Assembly (NCBI GenBank): GCA_030323885.1
Contig: CM059190.1
Span: 103,276,483 to 103,340,482 of the forward strand
DNA from: Branchipolynoe longqiensis
Lineage: Eukaryota; Annelida; Polychaeta; Phyllodocida; Polynoidae
DNA: 64,000 nucleotides
Reading direction: 5' to 3'
The position numbers and the translations under genes were made by a program. Under the pieces are notes generated by a model that saw nothing but the letters and a program-made list of their open reading frames with translations, did no database searches and was not told the origin of the DNA. Positions 44,192 to 53,940 of this stretch are shown here, in pieces (the stretch's first letter is position 1; the number at the start of each line of letters is the position of its first letter).

Positions 44192-45647
44192 CATTAAGGA
44201 CGCTTACCGTGCCGTATCAATACACCCCAGGGACCGGGAAAGGCAAGGCCTACACTGGCACTTCGGTGCCGACGGTGGCACTAAATGCACCTACATGAAG
44301 GACAATAGGCTATGCATGGGTCTTTCCTCCAGCCCTTATGTGTTTAGCAAGATCTCTGACTTCGTCGTGAGATGTGCGATGCGAGAAGGGGTAGTTAGAG
44401 TTATTAACTACCTCGATGATTTTTGCATAGTTAGTCCGAGCCTCGCTGAGGGATGTAGGGACCAGGAGAAAATCATAGCTATCCTCAGGAGGGTCGGGTT
44501 CTTTGTAAGCTTCGGCAAGCTGACCTCCCCAAGCACCACTGTCCGCTTCCTGGGGATCATCATCGACTCGGTGGAGTTGGAGATGAGGCTCCCTGAAGAT
44601 AAACTGTGCAAACTGATCGCGGTCCTCAAGGGCGTTAGCGGCCGGCGTAAGGTGTCTCGGAGGGAGCTCGAAAGCCTGGGCGGCTTGCTTGCACACTGCA
44701 GCAAGGTAGTTAAGGGGGGTAGGACATTCTGCCGCCGGATTTATGACGCGATTAACAGCGTGACAGAGCCACACTTTAAGATCAGGCTATCTAAGGGCTT
44801 CCGTGATGATGTTGATTGGTGGCGTGGCTTTGCAGCCCGATTTAACGGCAAGGCCCGAATACTGGGACCATTCGCTGCACACCTCTCAACCTACAGTGAT
44901 GCCTCCAACTTTGGCTATGGGGCCCTTCACGGCCATGATTGGGTAGCAGGCGCTTTCGCCCCAAGGGATGATGACATTGGTGCTCACCACACCCCTCCCG
45001 ATGACCACTCCTCCTCCGCGCATATTAACGTGCGCGAGATGTGGGCGGCCTATGCTGCCGCTCTCAGATGGGGTAGCCTTTGGAAAGATTGCTCGGTTGT
45101 CATGGTTACTGACAGCACAACCGCAATGGCCGCTCTCAACTCTGGTCGCTCCAGGAGCCCCGACATAATGTTCTACCTCAGACGCCTCTTCTGGCTAGCA
45201 TCCGAGGGGAATTTTGAGTTCTCTTCCGTATTTATTGGAAGTAGTGATAACGTCATATGCGATGCTCTGAGCAGGCTGGACGACCCCACCAGTGCTAGCC
45301 GCATCTCTGAGGCCAACCCGACGGGCAGCCTATGTTGTGCAGGGCTCTTCAGTGAAGTCTTCTCCCCTTGCAGGGTTGGAAGAGCTGCGGAGGGAGAAGG
45401 TGACGTTCCAAAGCCGGTCGTACGCGCCCAACTCAATCACGACACGTGGGGTCCAGGTGAGGAGGTACCTGGAGTTTGTGGGGGGCTACTCGGAGTCACT
45501 CAGCCCGTTGCCATGCCCGCCAAGGCAGGTGGCTCTCTATGCCACATGGCTGGCGCGGACGATGAAGTACTCATCAATCCTGAACTACCTCAGTGGGCTG
45601 AACAACTTCTTGAGACAGAGGGGCTCGGAGCCAATAGCCTACACTAA
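44136..45647 (+). CDS. Reverse transcriptase palm/thumb plus RNase H, C-terminal part
   Basis: 503 codons in the frame following the break. The RT palm starts at about residue 14 with STVDIKDAYRAV (catalytic Asp19). Next come LCMGLSSSPYVFSK (59-72), the catalytic box NYLDDF (91-96; Asp94, Asp95) and FLGIIID (138-144). RNase H follows: TYSDAS (Asp255), INVREMW (Glu301), VTDSTTA (Asp326) and SSDNVICDALSR (Asp371), so all four acidic residues of the fold are present. The last 120 codons overlap the recombinase frame, as is usual in DIRS-order elements. The listed ATG is internal to the RT domain and unlikely to be a natural start; the domain belongs with the fragment at 43175. No methyltransferase domain follows RNase H. 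Each half keeps its key residues, so damage is limited to the junction. Confidence 0.9.
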   Translation: MSIPWSRLWRGGTFMSTVDIKDAYRAVSIHPRDRERQGLHWHFGADGGTKCTYMKDNRLCMGLSSSPYVFSKISDFVVRCAMREGVVRVINYLDDFCIVSPSLAEGCRDQEKIIAILRRVGFFVSFGKLTSPSTTVRFLGIIIDSVELEMRLPEDKLCKLIAVLKGVSGRRKVSRRELESLGGLLAHCSKVVKGGRTFCRRIYDAINSVTEPHFKIRLSKGFRDDVDWWRGFAARFNGKARILGPFAAHLSTYSDASNFGYGALHGHDWVAGAFAPRDDDIGAHHTPPDDHSSSAHINVREMWAAYAAALRWGSLWKDCSVVMVTDSTTAMAALNSGRSRSPDIMFYLRRLFWLASEGNFEFSSVFIGSSDNVICDALSRLDDPTSASRISEANPTGSLCCAGLFSEVFSPCRVGRAAEGEGDVPKPVVRAQLNHDTWGPGEEVPGVCGGLLGVTQPVAMPAKAGGSLCHMAGADDEVLINPELPQWAEQLLETEGLGANSLH

Positions 45648-46365
45648 CTTCGAGATTGCCTCCACATTAAGAGGTATCCGGAGGGAGTGCTCCACGGCTC
45701 CAAAGCAAGCCATCCCTATCCTGCCCGAAACCCTCCTGAGCATGTTCCGCTTCCTATCCTCGAAACCGGGCCATGTGGCTTGGAGAGCTGCTCTGCTATG
45801 CAGCTTCAGGGCCCTGCTGAGGAAATGCCAGGTGACCGCGTCCGATTCCGCTCTCCTCAGGGGGGACTTCCGCTTCTTCCCCTGGGGGATGATTATATCC
45901 GTAAGGCGCTCAAAGACTATACAATTTAAGGAGAGGGTCCTGGAGATCCCAGTCGCTCGCTGCCCCAATACCCAGATCTGTGCAGTTCATTGGACAGAGC
46001 TCCACTTTGAGCAGCTCCCAGCGACTCAGTTGGAACAGGCTTTCCGGATTCCGGGCGAGGGCCACTCCTCCCACCCCCTTTCTTATAAAGTCTACCAGTC
46101 GACCCTGAAAGTATTCGCGGAGAAGGCGGGGCTCGACCCCACAGCTGTCTCCTCCCACTCCCTCAGGAGGGGTGGCTGCACCTTCCTGTCTCTGTGCGGC
46201 GCTACAATCGAAGAGCTCCGTACCCGGGGCGATTGGTGCACCGACACGGTCTTCACCTACTTGAAGACCCCCCTCTCGATCAGGATCATGAATGATATGA
46301 GGGTGGCTACGTCACTTGCCACCACTCCATTGCCTCCCCAATACTCGGCACTCCATGACTTATGA
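45292..46365 (+). CDS. Tyrosine recombinase of the DIRS-like element
   Basis: 357 codons, overlapping the RT/RNase H frame by about 355 bases. An N-terminal SAM-like region (about 28-135, with LRREKVTFQSRSYAPNSITT) precedes the catalytic domain. Catalytic residues can be placed: Arg177 in ALLRKCQ, Lys208 in RRSKTIQ, His289 and Arg292 in SSHSLRRGG, Trp315 in TRGDW and the nucleophile Tyr323 in VFTYLKTP. That is a full R-K-H-R-W-Y set, and the enzyme looks intact. It would integrate a circular DNA copy by site-specific strand exchange, explaining the absence of target duplications. The first ATG at 45292 is plausible but the true start is unknown, since the frame lies inside the previous ORF. 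The stop at 46363-46365 lies 25 bases before B1. Confidence 0.92.
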   Translation: MLAASLRPTRRAAYVVQGSSVKSSPLAGLEELRREKVTFQSRSYAPNSITTRGVQVRRYLEFVGGYSESLSPLPCPPRQVALYATWLARTMKYSSILNYLSGLNNFLRQRGSEPIAYTNFEIASTLRGIRRECSTAPKQAIPILPETLLSMFRFLSSKPGHVAWRAALLCSFRALLRKCQVTASDSALLRGDFRFFPWGMIISVRRSKTIQFKERVLEIPVARCPNTQICAVHWTELHFEQLPATQLEQAFRIPGEGHSSHPLSYKVYQSTLKVFAEKAGLDPTAVSSHSLRRGGCTFLSLCGATIEELRTRGDWCTDTVFTYLKTPLSIRIMNDMRVATSLATTPLPPQYSALHDL

Positions 46366-46390
46366 TATGGGTTGGGGTATCTTCGATCTT

Positions 46391-46474
46391 GGCAAATATT
46401 CCCTATGCCAGAGAATATATTATCTCAACCCACATTCATTGTCTTTCTCTCTTTTGTACTGTAGCTTGTGTTTA
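46391..46474 (+). repeat. B1: internal split direct repeat
   Basis: 84 bases from GGCAAATATTCCCTATGCCA to GTAGCTTGTGTTTA, identical to B2 except one C/T difference. Directly followed by A2. Confidence 0.9.
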
Positions 46475-46680
46475 TGTGATGTATAAGCATTATGCGAGTA
46501 TAAAGCCGCGTAAGGGAATTTCTATGTCTTTGTTACACTGTATTATGTTATTCCGATATTATATTATTGGCCAATGGGCTTCCTGCATCTATTTGCTTCC
46601 TACTCATACGGCTACCAGTGGCTCCACCACCGCCTGACCATACTTCCGCCGCTACTACTGTCACTTGCGACCGGAATTTT
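46475..46680 (+). repeat. A2: internal split direct repeat
   Basis: Second copy of A1, with a 10-base insertion (GTTACACTGT) after TCTATGTCTTT and two substitutions. Confidence 0.9.
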
Positions 46681-46694
46681 TCCTTTTAGGCTAG

Positions 46695-46777
46695 GGCAAA
46701 TATTCCCTATGCCAGAGAATATATTATCTCAACCCACATTCATTGTCTTCCTCTCTTTTGTACTGTAGCTTGTGTTT

Positions 46778-46778
<1 letters not shown>
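46695..46778 (+). repeat. B2: right split direct repeat
   Basis: Second copy of B1, joined to A2 by 14 bases (TCCTTTTAGGCTAG). It ends in GTGTTTA and then a TA microsatellite. Confidence 0.9.
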
Positions 46779-46808
<30 letters not shown>

Positions 46809-47335
46809 GTGTATAGGGCATATATATATATATATGTGTGTGTCTGTTGATCAAAATACTTAATATCTAAAGATATATATGTGTGTACATACATATATAT
46901 ATATATATATGATTATATGTGATCATAAATGATTATATATGATTATTAATGATTATATATGACTATATTATAATGTTTGTGTATGATTATATATGACTAC
47001 GTAGGATTATATATGGTTATGTGTGGTTATATATGATTATGTATGATTACATAGGAATATATATGATTGCATATGCTTATCCTTTGTATATGATTATTTA
47101 TGATTATATATGATTATATATTACTATATACGATTATATGTGATTATATATGGTTATTTATGATTATATACATTATATGATTATATATGATTATATATGA
47201 CTATTATTAATATGCATGGTTATGTATGATTATATATGATCATGTTTGATTATGTATGACTATGTATAAGTATGTATGATTATGTATGACTGTATATTAT
47301 TGCATATGACAGTTTATGATTCATTGCTTTGCTTG
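46779..47335 (+). repeat. AT-rich repeat (TATGATTATA)
   Basis: Degenerate units of TATATGATTA with TATGTATGATTA variants, preceded by TA dinucleotides. Confidence 0.9.
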
Positions 47336-47336
47336 T

Positions 47337-47670
47337 TTAATTCGTTGGGGTTTTACATCCTGGCGACATCTAAGGTCATATCAGGACGGGTAGAGACTTG
47401 TAATGCTAGGTAGACACCTACCGTATACGATTCGCGCACTAAAACTCGCGACTCGACCCGACCCGCTTAAAACTGAAAACGGGCCGATTTGTTTTTCGAA
47501 TCGCGAATCGCAATCGTAAACGGCTGCTTTTAGCACTAAAAACTGAGTTTTATGCGCGAATCGCAATCGCTAGGTGTGCGCGGGGGGCGCACACCTAGCG
47601 GGGGGCGCACAAATGGTAGGTGTGTACCAGGCATTACAGTGCACAATCATGGCGACTTTATAGGACTAGC
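47337..47670 (-). mobile_element. SINE-A fragment split by a MITE
   Basis: The tail part (GGGGTTTTACATCCTGGCGA) ends at 47400 and the following SINE part (CAGTGCACAATCATGGCGAC) resumes at about 47637. The MITE 47401-47636 lies between. Confidence 0.75.
47401..47636. mobile_element. MITE of 236 bp with TAATGC ends, nested in SINE-A
   Basis: TAATGCTAGGTAGACACCTA at the left is answered by the inverse of TAATGCCTGGTACACACCTA at the right. The interior is CpG-rich (CGAATCGCGAATCGCAATCG) with GGTGTGCGCGGGGGGCGCAC and its partner. The surrounding SINE-A reads on across it. Superfamily not assigned. Confidence 0.75.
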
Positions 47671-47784
47671 AGTATAGTAGGGGTGGCGTGGGGTGATTGG
47701 GTGTGTGAAAGATTGTGGTAAGTCTATATTAAAGGTGGTGGGGTGGGGGGTTCTGGTGGGGGTGATAATAATTGTTTGTTTGTT

Positions 47785-48035
47785 GTTGTTGTTGTTTCAC
47801 GTCCTAGCAACATCTAAGGTCATATAAAGATGGGTACCGACTTGTGACAGTGCACACTCATGGTGACTTTATAGTGCTGTCTCACTCAGAAATCAGGCCA
47901 CCGGCACCATGACATGGTGTCCCACTCACTCACATTATCCTGACACTGTCCTAATAATGCTGAGCGCCTGGCTAGGAAACGACAAGTATTAATTTTTAAG
48001 TCATTGGTTTGACTCGACCAGGGTTCGAACATACA
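47785..48035 (-). mobile_element. SINE-A copy
   Basis: Minus-strand tail and body (CCTAGCAACATCTAAGGTCA to GACTCGACCAGGGTTCGAA). The head beyond box B is missing. Confidence 0.8.
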
Positions 48036-48130
48036 GCAACTTGTTTACATTCACATCAGTCATAGTGTAGCATGCACACATGTTGATATTTTAAGTTTAT
48101 GTGTGGTATATCAAGATGTCTGAGTATTAA

Positions 48131-48208
48131 CTAAATGGAGAGTGCCAGTCAAGTAATGAAAGCAGTCTTTGTCGCATCGCGACTGACAGCATGATGATGA
48201 TGATGAGT
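48131..48208 (+). repeat. Dispersed repeat, partner of 285-362
   Basis: About 78 bases with GTCAAGTAATGAAAGCAGTC and ATGATGATGATGAG shared, in opposite orientation, with 285-362. Both copies lie just past a minus-strand SINE-A. Confidence 0.7.
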
Positions 48209-48310
48209 ATTATTATGAATAAAATGCTTCGGCTACTATCAACAACTTATTACTATTGAATCATTGCTTCCTCCAACTCGCTACCTCTGCGCATATACAT
48301 AGGTGCTGTA

Positions 48311-48530
48311 AAAATAACTATGTGAATATAAATAGTGTCCTTACTGCATAGTAATACTAATAGGTGTTAGATGTCTTTTGAAAAAAAACAGGTGGCGCCA
48401 CCTCGGCCATTCCTTCGATAATCGCCTCAGCTTTCCCTTTAGGAGATAAGATTATATCCAATCCTTGCCAGAGATTATATCAACTAAACCTACTTCCCTC
48501 TTTTGTCGTCATTATGTATACGTATATATA
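48311..48530 (+). mobile_element. Solo A-B split repeat, diverged
   Basis: An A-like part (GGTGGCGCCACCTC near 48391) is followed by a clear B-like part: CCTTTAGGAGATAAG, then TTGCCAGAGATTATATCAAC and TTCCCTCTTTTGT. Compare B2: CCTTTTAGGCTAG, TATGCCAGAGAATATATTAT, TCTCTTTTGTAC. It ends in a TA microsatellite as B2 does. A solo A2-B2 unit left by recombination between repeats would look like this. Confidence 0.6.
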
Positions 48531-48535
48531 TATAA

Positions 48536-48665
48536 ATCATCTGGTGTAACTGACACTGGTCTACATCTGGTGGAGGCGAGGAAGCCACAGGTAGCGCCAC
48601 CGGTACAGTGTTGGGTATTATGGAGTATAATAATAATAATTCCCTTATACATCACATATACATAA
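48536..48665 (-). mobile_element. Solo SDR-like repeat, minus strand
   Basis: Read on the minus strand: GTGATGTATAAGGGAATTAT, ACCGGTGGCGCTACC and GACCAGTGTCAGTTACACC. Same subfamily as 6842-7031. Confidence 0.55.
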
Positions 48666-48675
48666 ATTATAATTT

Positions 48676-48880
48676 ATATAGTATTAACTATTATGCGAGT
48701 ATAAAGGCAGGGAAGGGAATTAGTTGATTATATTATATATCACGTATTATTTTATCCTCTGCCTTCTGTATCTCTCATTCTCTGCCTGTGGCGCCACCAC
48801 TGGTCCTCCCGTTTCTCTTAGATGCGGAAAACCTCAGTCGGACCTGATATATGTATTGGGTATGGGCATGCTTGTATATA
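48676..48880 (+). mobile_element. Solo SDR-like repeat, plus strand
   Basis: CTATTATGCGAGTATAAAGG and GGGAAGGGAATTAG match the start of A1; GTGGCGCCACCACTGGTCC follows. It ends in a TA tract near 48880. Inverted relative to its neighbour at 48536. Confidence 0.65.
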
Positions 48881-48884
48881 TATA

Positions 48885-49185
48885 TACCTCACATGCGAGA
48901 GATCGGGAGTTCGATACCTGGTCGAGTCAAACCAATAACTTACAAAATTGATACTTGTTGCTTCCTAGCTTGGCGATCGGCATTAATAGGATAGAGCTAG
49001 GACTGGTTAGCTCAGTGTCAGGATAATGTGACTGAGTGGGATATCAGGTCATGGTGCTGGCAGCCTGATTTCTCAGTGGAGAAGCACTATAAAGTCGACA
49101 TGGGTATGCACTGTCACAAGTCAACACCCGTCCTGAAGTACCTTAGATGTTGCCAGGATGTAAAACTCCAACATCCACCCAACCT
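48885..49185 (+). mobile_element. SINE-A copy
   Basis: The head is partly replaced by TA sequence. Box B (GAGTTCGATACCTGGTCGAG), body and tail (AACTCCAACATCCACCCAAC) are present. Confidence 0.8.
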
Positions 49186-49228
49186 ATGCACAGGAATATA
49201 CACATATATATATATATATATGTATATA

Positions 49229-49340
49229 TATGTGATGTTCTATGCATTATTCGAGTATAAATGTGCGGAAGGGAATTAACTCATTATATTATTATCATGT
49301 CCTAATTATAGTTGATTATTACACGATATACTGTACTGCC
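49229..49340 (+). mobile_element. Solo SDR-like fragment
   Basis: GCATTATTCGAGTATAAATG and GCGGAAGGGAATTAAC correspond to the start of A1; the rest is lost. Confidence 0.55.
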
Positions 49341-49399
49341 TCCTCCATGTCGCGACTGTATATACATACATACATGCATGCATAGATACATACGCTCAT

Positions 49400-49545
49400 T
49401 CACATGTGCATCTAGTTTCCCGCAATGACCTGGTATCGCAGTGGGGCAGCACTATTAATTCACCATGGTTGCCCACTGTCCCTAGTCAGTACCCTTAGAA
49501 ATATGGCCTTAAATGTTGAAAGGACATAAGCCCCAACAAATATGT
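49400..49545 (+). mobile_element. Diverged SINE-A tail fragment
   Basis: GTGGGGCAGCACTATTAATTC and TAGTCAGTACCC match the 3' half of the family with many changes. Confidence 0.6.
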
Positions 49546-49596
49546 ATACGTATGTGTATATATGCATGGATACCCCCTTTTACACACATGTATATA

Positions 49597-49775
49597 CAGT
49601 AAAATCTCTCTAAATCGACCGATCTTGGGACTGACTTTAAGTGGTCCATTTAGGAGGTGGTCGGATTAGGGAGTTAACATATATGGTTACAATGGTATAT
49701 TTGGGACTCAAATATAGCGATCGGTATAGGGGAGTGGTCGATCTGTGGAGGTTGCCGGTTACAGAGGTTTTATGG
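49597..49775. mobile_element. T1 pogo/Tigger-like MITE
   Basis: Starts CAGTAAAATCTCTCTAAATC after TA. The right end GGTTACAGAGGTTTTATGG is damaged. Confidence 0.8.
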
Positions 49776-50630
49776 AATATGTATATACACATATATAAGC
49801 CGACATCTGACACAATATGATCATCCCACCATGACCCATGTCGTCTGGCAACACTAAATAAATCCACTCTGCACACAGTGCGTAATCACACTATATCCAG
49901 TTCGCCCAGAGATCAGACACACTGTAATATGTCGGGACTCGCCCGTCTGAACCCCAAAAATTACTATGCTCCACCGGCGTGTTCTGACAACTGTCTGTTA
50001 GTCCCCACTGGTGATTACTCTCAACAACTCATAAGGAAGAAAGGAAGACAAGTCACACAAGATTGACAGTGAAGAGGTTGTGCTTTATTGGCATCAACTC
50101 TTGTGCACCTATTGGTGACCTATCACCCTCACTCCTTACCAACTGCCCACACAGATCCCCATGACTCTTGCTGGTGTGTATAAGAATCAGTGCCTACATC
50201 CCATTGAACCGGAGTCCAATGGTTGTTGCACACAGCTCATTGTCTTTGGAATAGATGTAGAAAGTGGAGTCCTCCTCCAAGAGTGCTTCTCAAAGAGTGC
50301 TTCTCCAAGAGTGCTTCATGTGGGGTCTGAGTGGCAGGTATAAGGAATGCAGGTGACTGGGCTCACACAGCCAGCCAATCAGACACCCTCTACAGCCTGG
50401 GTGGGCGAGCCCTAATAGGGGGCAGCTGTCACTCAACCCCAGCTGCAGGTGGTGTCCATAATGTCTGCAGGATGGCTGGGTGTGCTTGTTCATCGGGGCC
50501 GTGGTACCAGTTACAATAAACATATATTAAAATGCTCTTCCTTCAATTGCACTCTTTCTGGTGCATGAAGGGAACATTTAAATAATTATTAACTGTCTCT
50601 TAAGTATGAACAGCACATCACAATCTCGGT
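49776..50630. other. No recognisable gene or repeat
   Basis: Mixed-composition DNA without partners in the window and with only short frames. It includes a small tandem duplication near 50280-50310 (AGAGTGCTTCTC). Confidence 0.4.
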
Positions 50631-50794
50631 CCCTATGTGTTATCACATTTCCACATAGGCGCTTATGTCACAAAGCCACTGGGGCACCCATTGCTTCTCT
50701 GTTACATAATCATGGTCCCCACTCCATCACTGGAGAATAATAATGTTCTTGGCCAATATATAAATCCGAACCAAAAATCCGTATATTTTTACAC

Positions 50795-50970
50795 ACGCCC
50801 CACCCCAGCCTGCCCCAGCCTGTCTCCGGCCCGCCCCAGCCCCGCCCCGCCCCTAGCCCGCCTCAGCCCGCCAATAGCCCGCCTCAGCCCGCCAATAGCC
50901 CGCCCCGGCCCAGTCCCCACCCCGCCCAGGCCCGCCCCGTCCCCGGCCCGCCCGCCGCCCGAGGTCGGGG
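50795..50970 (+). repeat. GC-rich CCCGCCCCAGCC repeat
   Basis: CCCGCCTCAGCCCGCCAATAG units and related C-rich motifs. Confidence 0.85.
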
Positions 50971-51129
50971 CGGTAGGTGCCGACTTTGGGGTTGTTTTTG
51001 GCGCGTTCTTTTTGCGTGTTTACAAACTGGCGTTGCTGCGACTTCCGACCCTAGTTCTGCCCCCCGCCGCAAGGCGCGCGGCGGTCGTATACAGGGCGTC
51101 ACGCCCCAGACGGTTAAGCAATAAGGCAC

Positions 51130-51960
51130 ACGTGAGGAGGGGTAGCGGGTGGGGGAGGGGGGGGGGGGGAGAGGGGAGGTGTGAGAAGAAGAGGCGCCGC
51201 AGGAAGAAAGAAAGGATAGTAGGGTGTGAGGGGAGGGGGAGGGGTGGGGAGGATTGGAGAGGAAGGGGAGTGGAGGAGGGGGAGGGAAAGGAGGGACAGG
51301 AGGGGGGAATCGGGGAGGGAGAGGTGTGAGAAGAAAAGGGGTGGAAGGAAGAAAGAAAGGATGACAGGGTGTGAGGGGAAGTGGAGGGGGGGGGAGTGGG
51401 GAGGAGGAAGGGAATGGAGGGAAAATAGAGGAAGAAAGGGTGGAAGAAAGGGTGGGAGGGGAGGGGAGGGGAGGGGGAGGTGTCAGTCAGTAGGCGAAAG
51501 GCATTAGGGGAAGAAGAGGTGAGGAGCGAGAGGTAGAGTGAGTGAGGGTGGTGTAAGGTGGAAAGTGTATGAGAGAAGGAATATGTGGGAAAGGAATGTG
51601 TGAGGTGGAGAGGGGGCGAGTGAGGGGTGGTGTGAGGTGGAGAGTATGGGTGTATGAGGTTGGAGCGGGAGGTGTTAGTGGGAGGAGTTTGAGGTGGAGA
51701 GTGTATGGGGTTGGAGGGGGAGGTGTTAGTGTGAGGGGAGTTTGAGGTGGAGAGTGTGAGTGTCTGGTCAGATGTGATTGGAGAGCGTGAGTGGGAAGGA
51801 AGTGTGAGAGGTACAAAGTGTACGGATAGGCTGCGATTGGAGAGCGTAGGTGGGAATGGATGTACTGGGGAGAGTGATGACGGTAGGCTGGGATTGGAGA
51901 GTGTGCGCTGGAAGGGTGGACATTCGGCGTGGCGGGGGGGAGTACAGTCAGAATTCTGAA
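51130..51960 (+). repeat. Purine-rich tract, about 800 bp
   Basis: GGGAGGGGAGG / GAAGAAAGAAAGGA sequence; a unit with GTGTGAGAAGAARAGG and GGAAGAAAGAAAGGAT is present twice (51180 and 51326). From 51540 onward GTGTGAGGTGGAGAG units take over. Confidence 0.9.
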
Positions 51961-52104
51961 CTCATGGAAAAGGACCTCATTTCACACCCAGAGAACGTCA
52001 AGTCACCCCTCCCCCCCACACACACACCACACAAACACACATCACACCCACACATGCACGATTAATGCCTACCTTTTCTGAACTCCTTCTACTTGCCTGA
52101 TGTA

Positions 52105-52292
52105 CAGTAAAACCTCTCTAAATCGACCAACCATGGGACCAACTTTAAATGGTCCATTTAGGGAGGTGGTCGGTTTAGGGAGCTTTATCCTTACAATAGT
52201 GTTGTATGGGTGATCGTTTGGGACCCAAATAAAGCGATCAATATAGGGGAGTGGTCGATCTGTGGAGGTGGTCGGTTAGAGAGGTATTACTG
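52105..52292. mobile_element. T1 pogo/Tigger-like MITE, well preserved
   Basis: CAGTAAAACCTCTCTAAATC at the left and its degenerate inverse at the right, flanked by TA (TGTA / TAGT). 188 bases, no coding content. Confidence 0.9.
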
Positions 52293-53160
52293 TAGTTTGT
52301 AATAGATTCAGCATGCTCAGAGCAGGGTGTGTGTAACAGCCTCTCTGAGGTATTCAACTCTCGGGACTTGCCTGAAGTAGTTTGTAATAGACTCAGAGCA
52401 GGGCGCGGGGTGAGTGTAGCAGTCTATTTAGGTATTCAACTCTCGGGACTTGCCTGAAGTAGTTTGTAATAGCCTCAGAGCAGGGCGCGGGGTGAATGTA
52501 GCAGCCTATTTAGGTATTCAACTCTCGGGACTTGCCTGAAGTAGTTTGTAATAGACTCAGAGCAGGGCGCAGGGTGAGTGTAGCAGCCTATTTGAGGTAT
52601 TCAACTCTCGGGACTTGCCTGAAGTAGTTTAGTTTGTAATAGACTCAGAGCAGGGCACGGGGTGAGTGTAGCAGCCTATTTGAGGTATTCAACTCTTGGG
52701 ACTTGCCTGAAGTAGTTTGTAATAGACTCAGAGCAGGGCGCGTGTGGTGCCCTATTTGAGGTATTCAACTCTCGGGACTTGCCTGAAGTAGTTTGTAATA
52801 GACTCAGAGCAGGGCACGGGGTGAGTGTAGCAGCCTATTTGAGGTATTCAACTCTCGGGACTTGCCTGAAGTAGTTTGTAATAGACTCAGAGCAGGCCGC
52901 GGGGTGAGTGTAGCAGCCTATTTGAGAATTCAACTCTCGGGACTTGCCTGAAGTAGTTTGTAATAGACTCAGAGCAGGGCATGGGGTGAGTGTACCAGCC
53001 TATTTGAGTATTCAACTCTCGGGACTTGCCTGAAGTAGTTTGTAATAGACTCAGAGCCCGGCGCGTGTGGTGCCCTCTCTGAGGTAATCAACTCTCGGGG
53101 CTTCCAACACTTGCCTGATGTAGTTTGTAATAGACTCACAGCAGGGCGCATGTGAAGATT
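52293..53160 (+). repeat. Minisatellite, about ten units of roughly 80-88 bp
   Basis: CTCTCGGGACTTGCCTGAAG and GTAATAGACTCAGAGCAGGG recur in each unit. Unit length varies and one unit has a duplicated TAGTTTAGTTTG. Confidence 0.9.
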
Positions 53161-53631
53161 CGGCTGTGTATATTATACTATACAATCTAATATATGAATT
53201 TAAATAACCAAGGAAATCATATATTTTATTATTAACGTGACAGTGACAGTCCATCTGTAATATTTAAAAATCAAATGGGGTAAGTCACTGGGGTGGGTGG
53301 GTGGGGGGTGTCCGACTGTTTCACTGACCACAGTTGGTCTAATGTGGTACTAAAAACACACCGTTAATGCTAGTAATAGCAGGGCTCATATTGCTGACAA
53401 GTGACTATCAACACTAAGCAGCCAACTGCAACTAACGAACTCACATAACCACAATGGGGTAACACTAGAATATCCCTATCAAACTGACAATATTGTACTC
53501 CTCGTCTAACTCAAACTGAATCGCTAAACTTCCTATACATTAAAACTTCTTACGACTTCAACTATATAATATAAACCTAAATGTATACAGACGATAACTT
53601 CTGCACAATTCTAAATGTCATGAAACTACTC

Positions 53632-53940
53632 TTTTTTTTACTTGAAGATTTATACTGCCTATTATGGATAAGTCTGAATAGACTTGTTTTCACCATTAGA
53701 CAGTTTGTCTATAGAAAGCCCCAGCCTACACTTTTACCGACCCAAGGGATTTTTAACCTCCCATACCACATAGACATGGTATGAGAGCAACTGACCTTTG
53801 ATGACGCTGTAAGTTATACACAGCGGTGGAAATCCAAATTGGCAAAGGTGGAAGCACGGGGAATCAAACCACTAACCCTCAGATTAGGAGTCTGACCTAG
53901 AAAAAAGTCAGACATTCTAGCCACTCCACCACAGAGAACA
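53632..53940 (-). mobile_element. SINE-C copy
   Basis: Close match to 5561-5867, including the T-run (A-tail on the minus strand) at 53632-53639 and box B GTGGTTTGATTCCCC. Confidence 0.8.

Larger units (their letters stand above)
41325..46778 (+). mobile_element. DIRS-order retrotransposon with split direct repeats (Ngaro/PAT-like)
   Basis: About 5.45 kb, arranged A1 (41325-41522), coding region, B1 (46391-46474), A2 (46475-46680), B2 (46695-46778). A1 and A2 differ by about two substitutions and a 10-base insertion in A2; B1 and B2 are both 84 bases and differ by one base. This split-repeat order is the hallmark of PAT and Ngaro groups of the DIRS order, which integrate through a tyrosine recombinase and give no target duplication. 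The coding region has a Gag-like ORF, RT/RNase H and recombinase. I see no methyltransferase after RNase H, which favours Ngaro-like over DIRS1/PAT-like, though this needs a tree. TA-rich DNA adjoins the right end and a T1 MITE the left. The near-identical repeats imply recent insertion, yet the RT frame is broken. Confidence 0.9.

Noticed and set aside
41584..46365. LTR retrotransposon or endogenous retrovirus
   Set aside because: There is no integrase or protease motif and no flanking LTR pair; instead a tyrosine recombinase and split direct repeats.
41584..46365. Methyltransferase (DAM-like) domain typical of DIRS1 and PAT
   Set aside because: I looked after RNase H and found no DPPY-type motif in any frame; the region overlaps the recombinase frame.
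50637..51329. 230-codon frame rich in Pro/Ala then Gly/Arg/Glu
   Set aside because: Spans a GC repeat and a purine tract; no domain, low complexity throughout.
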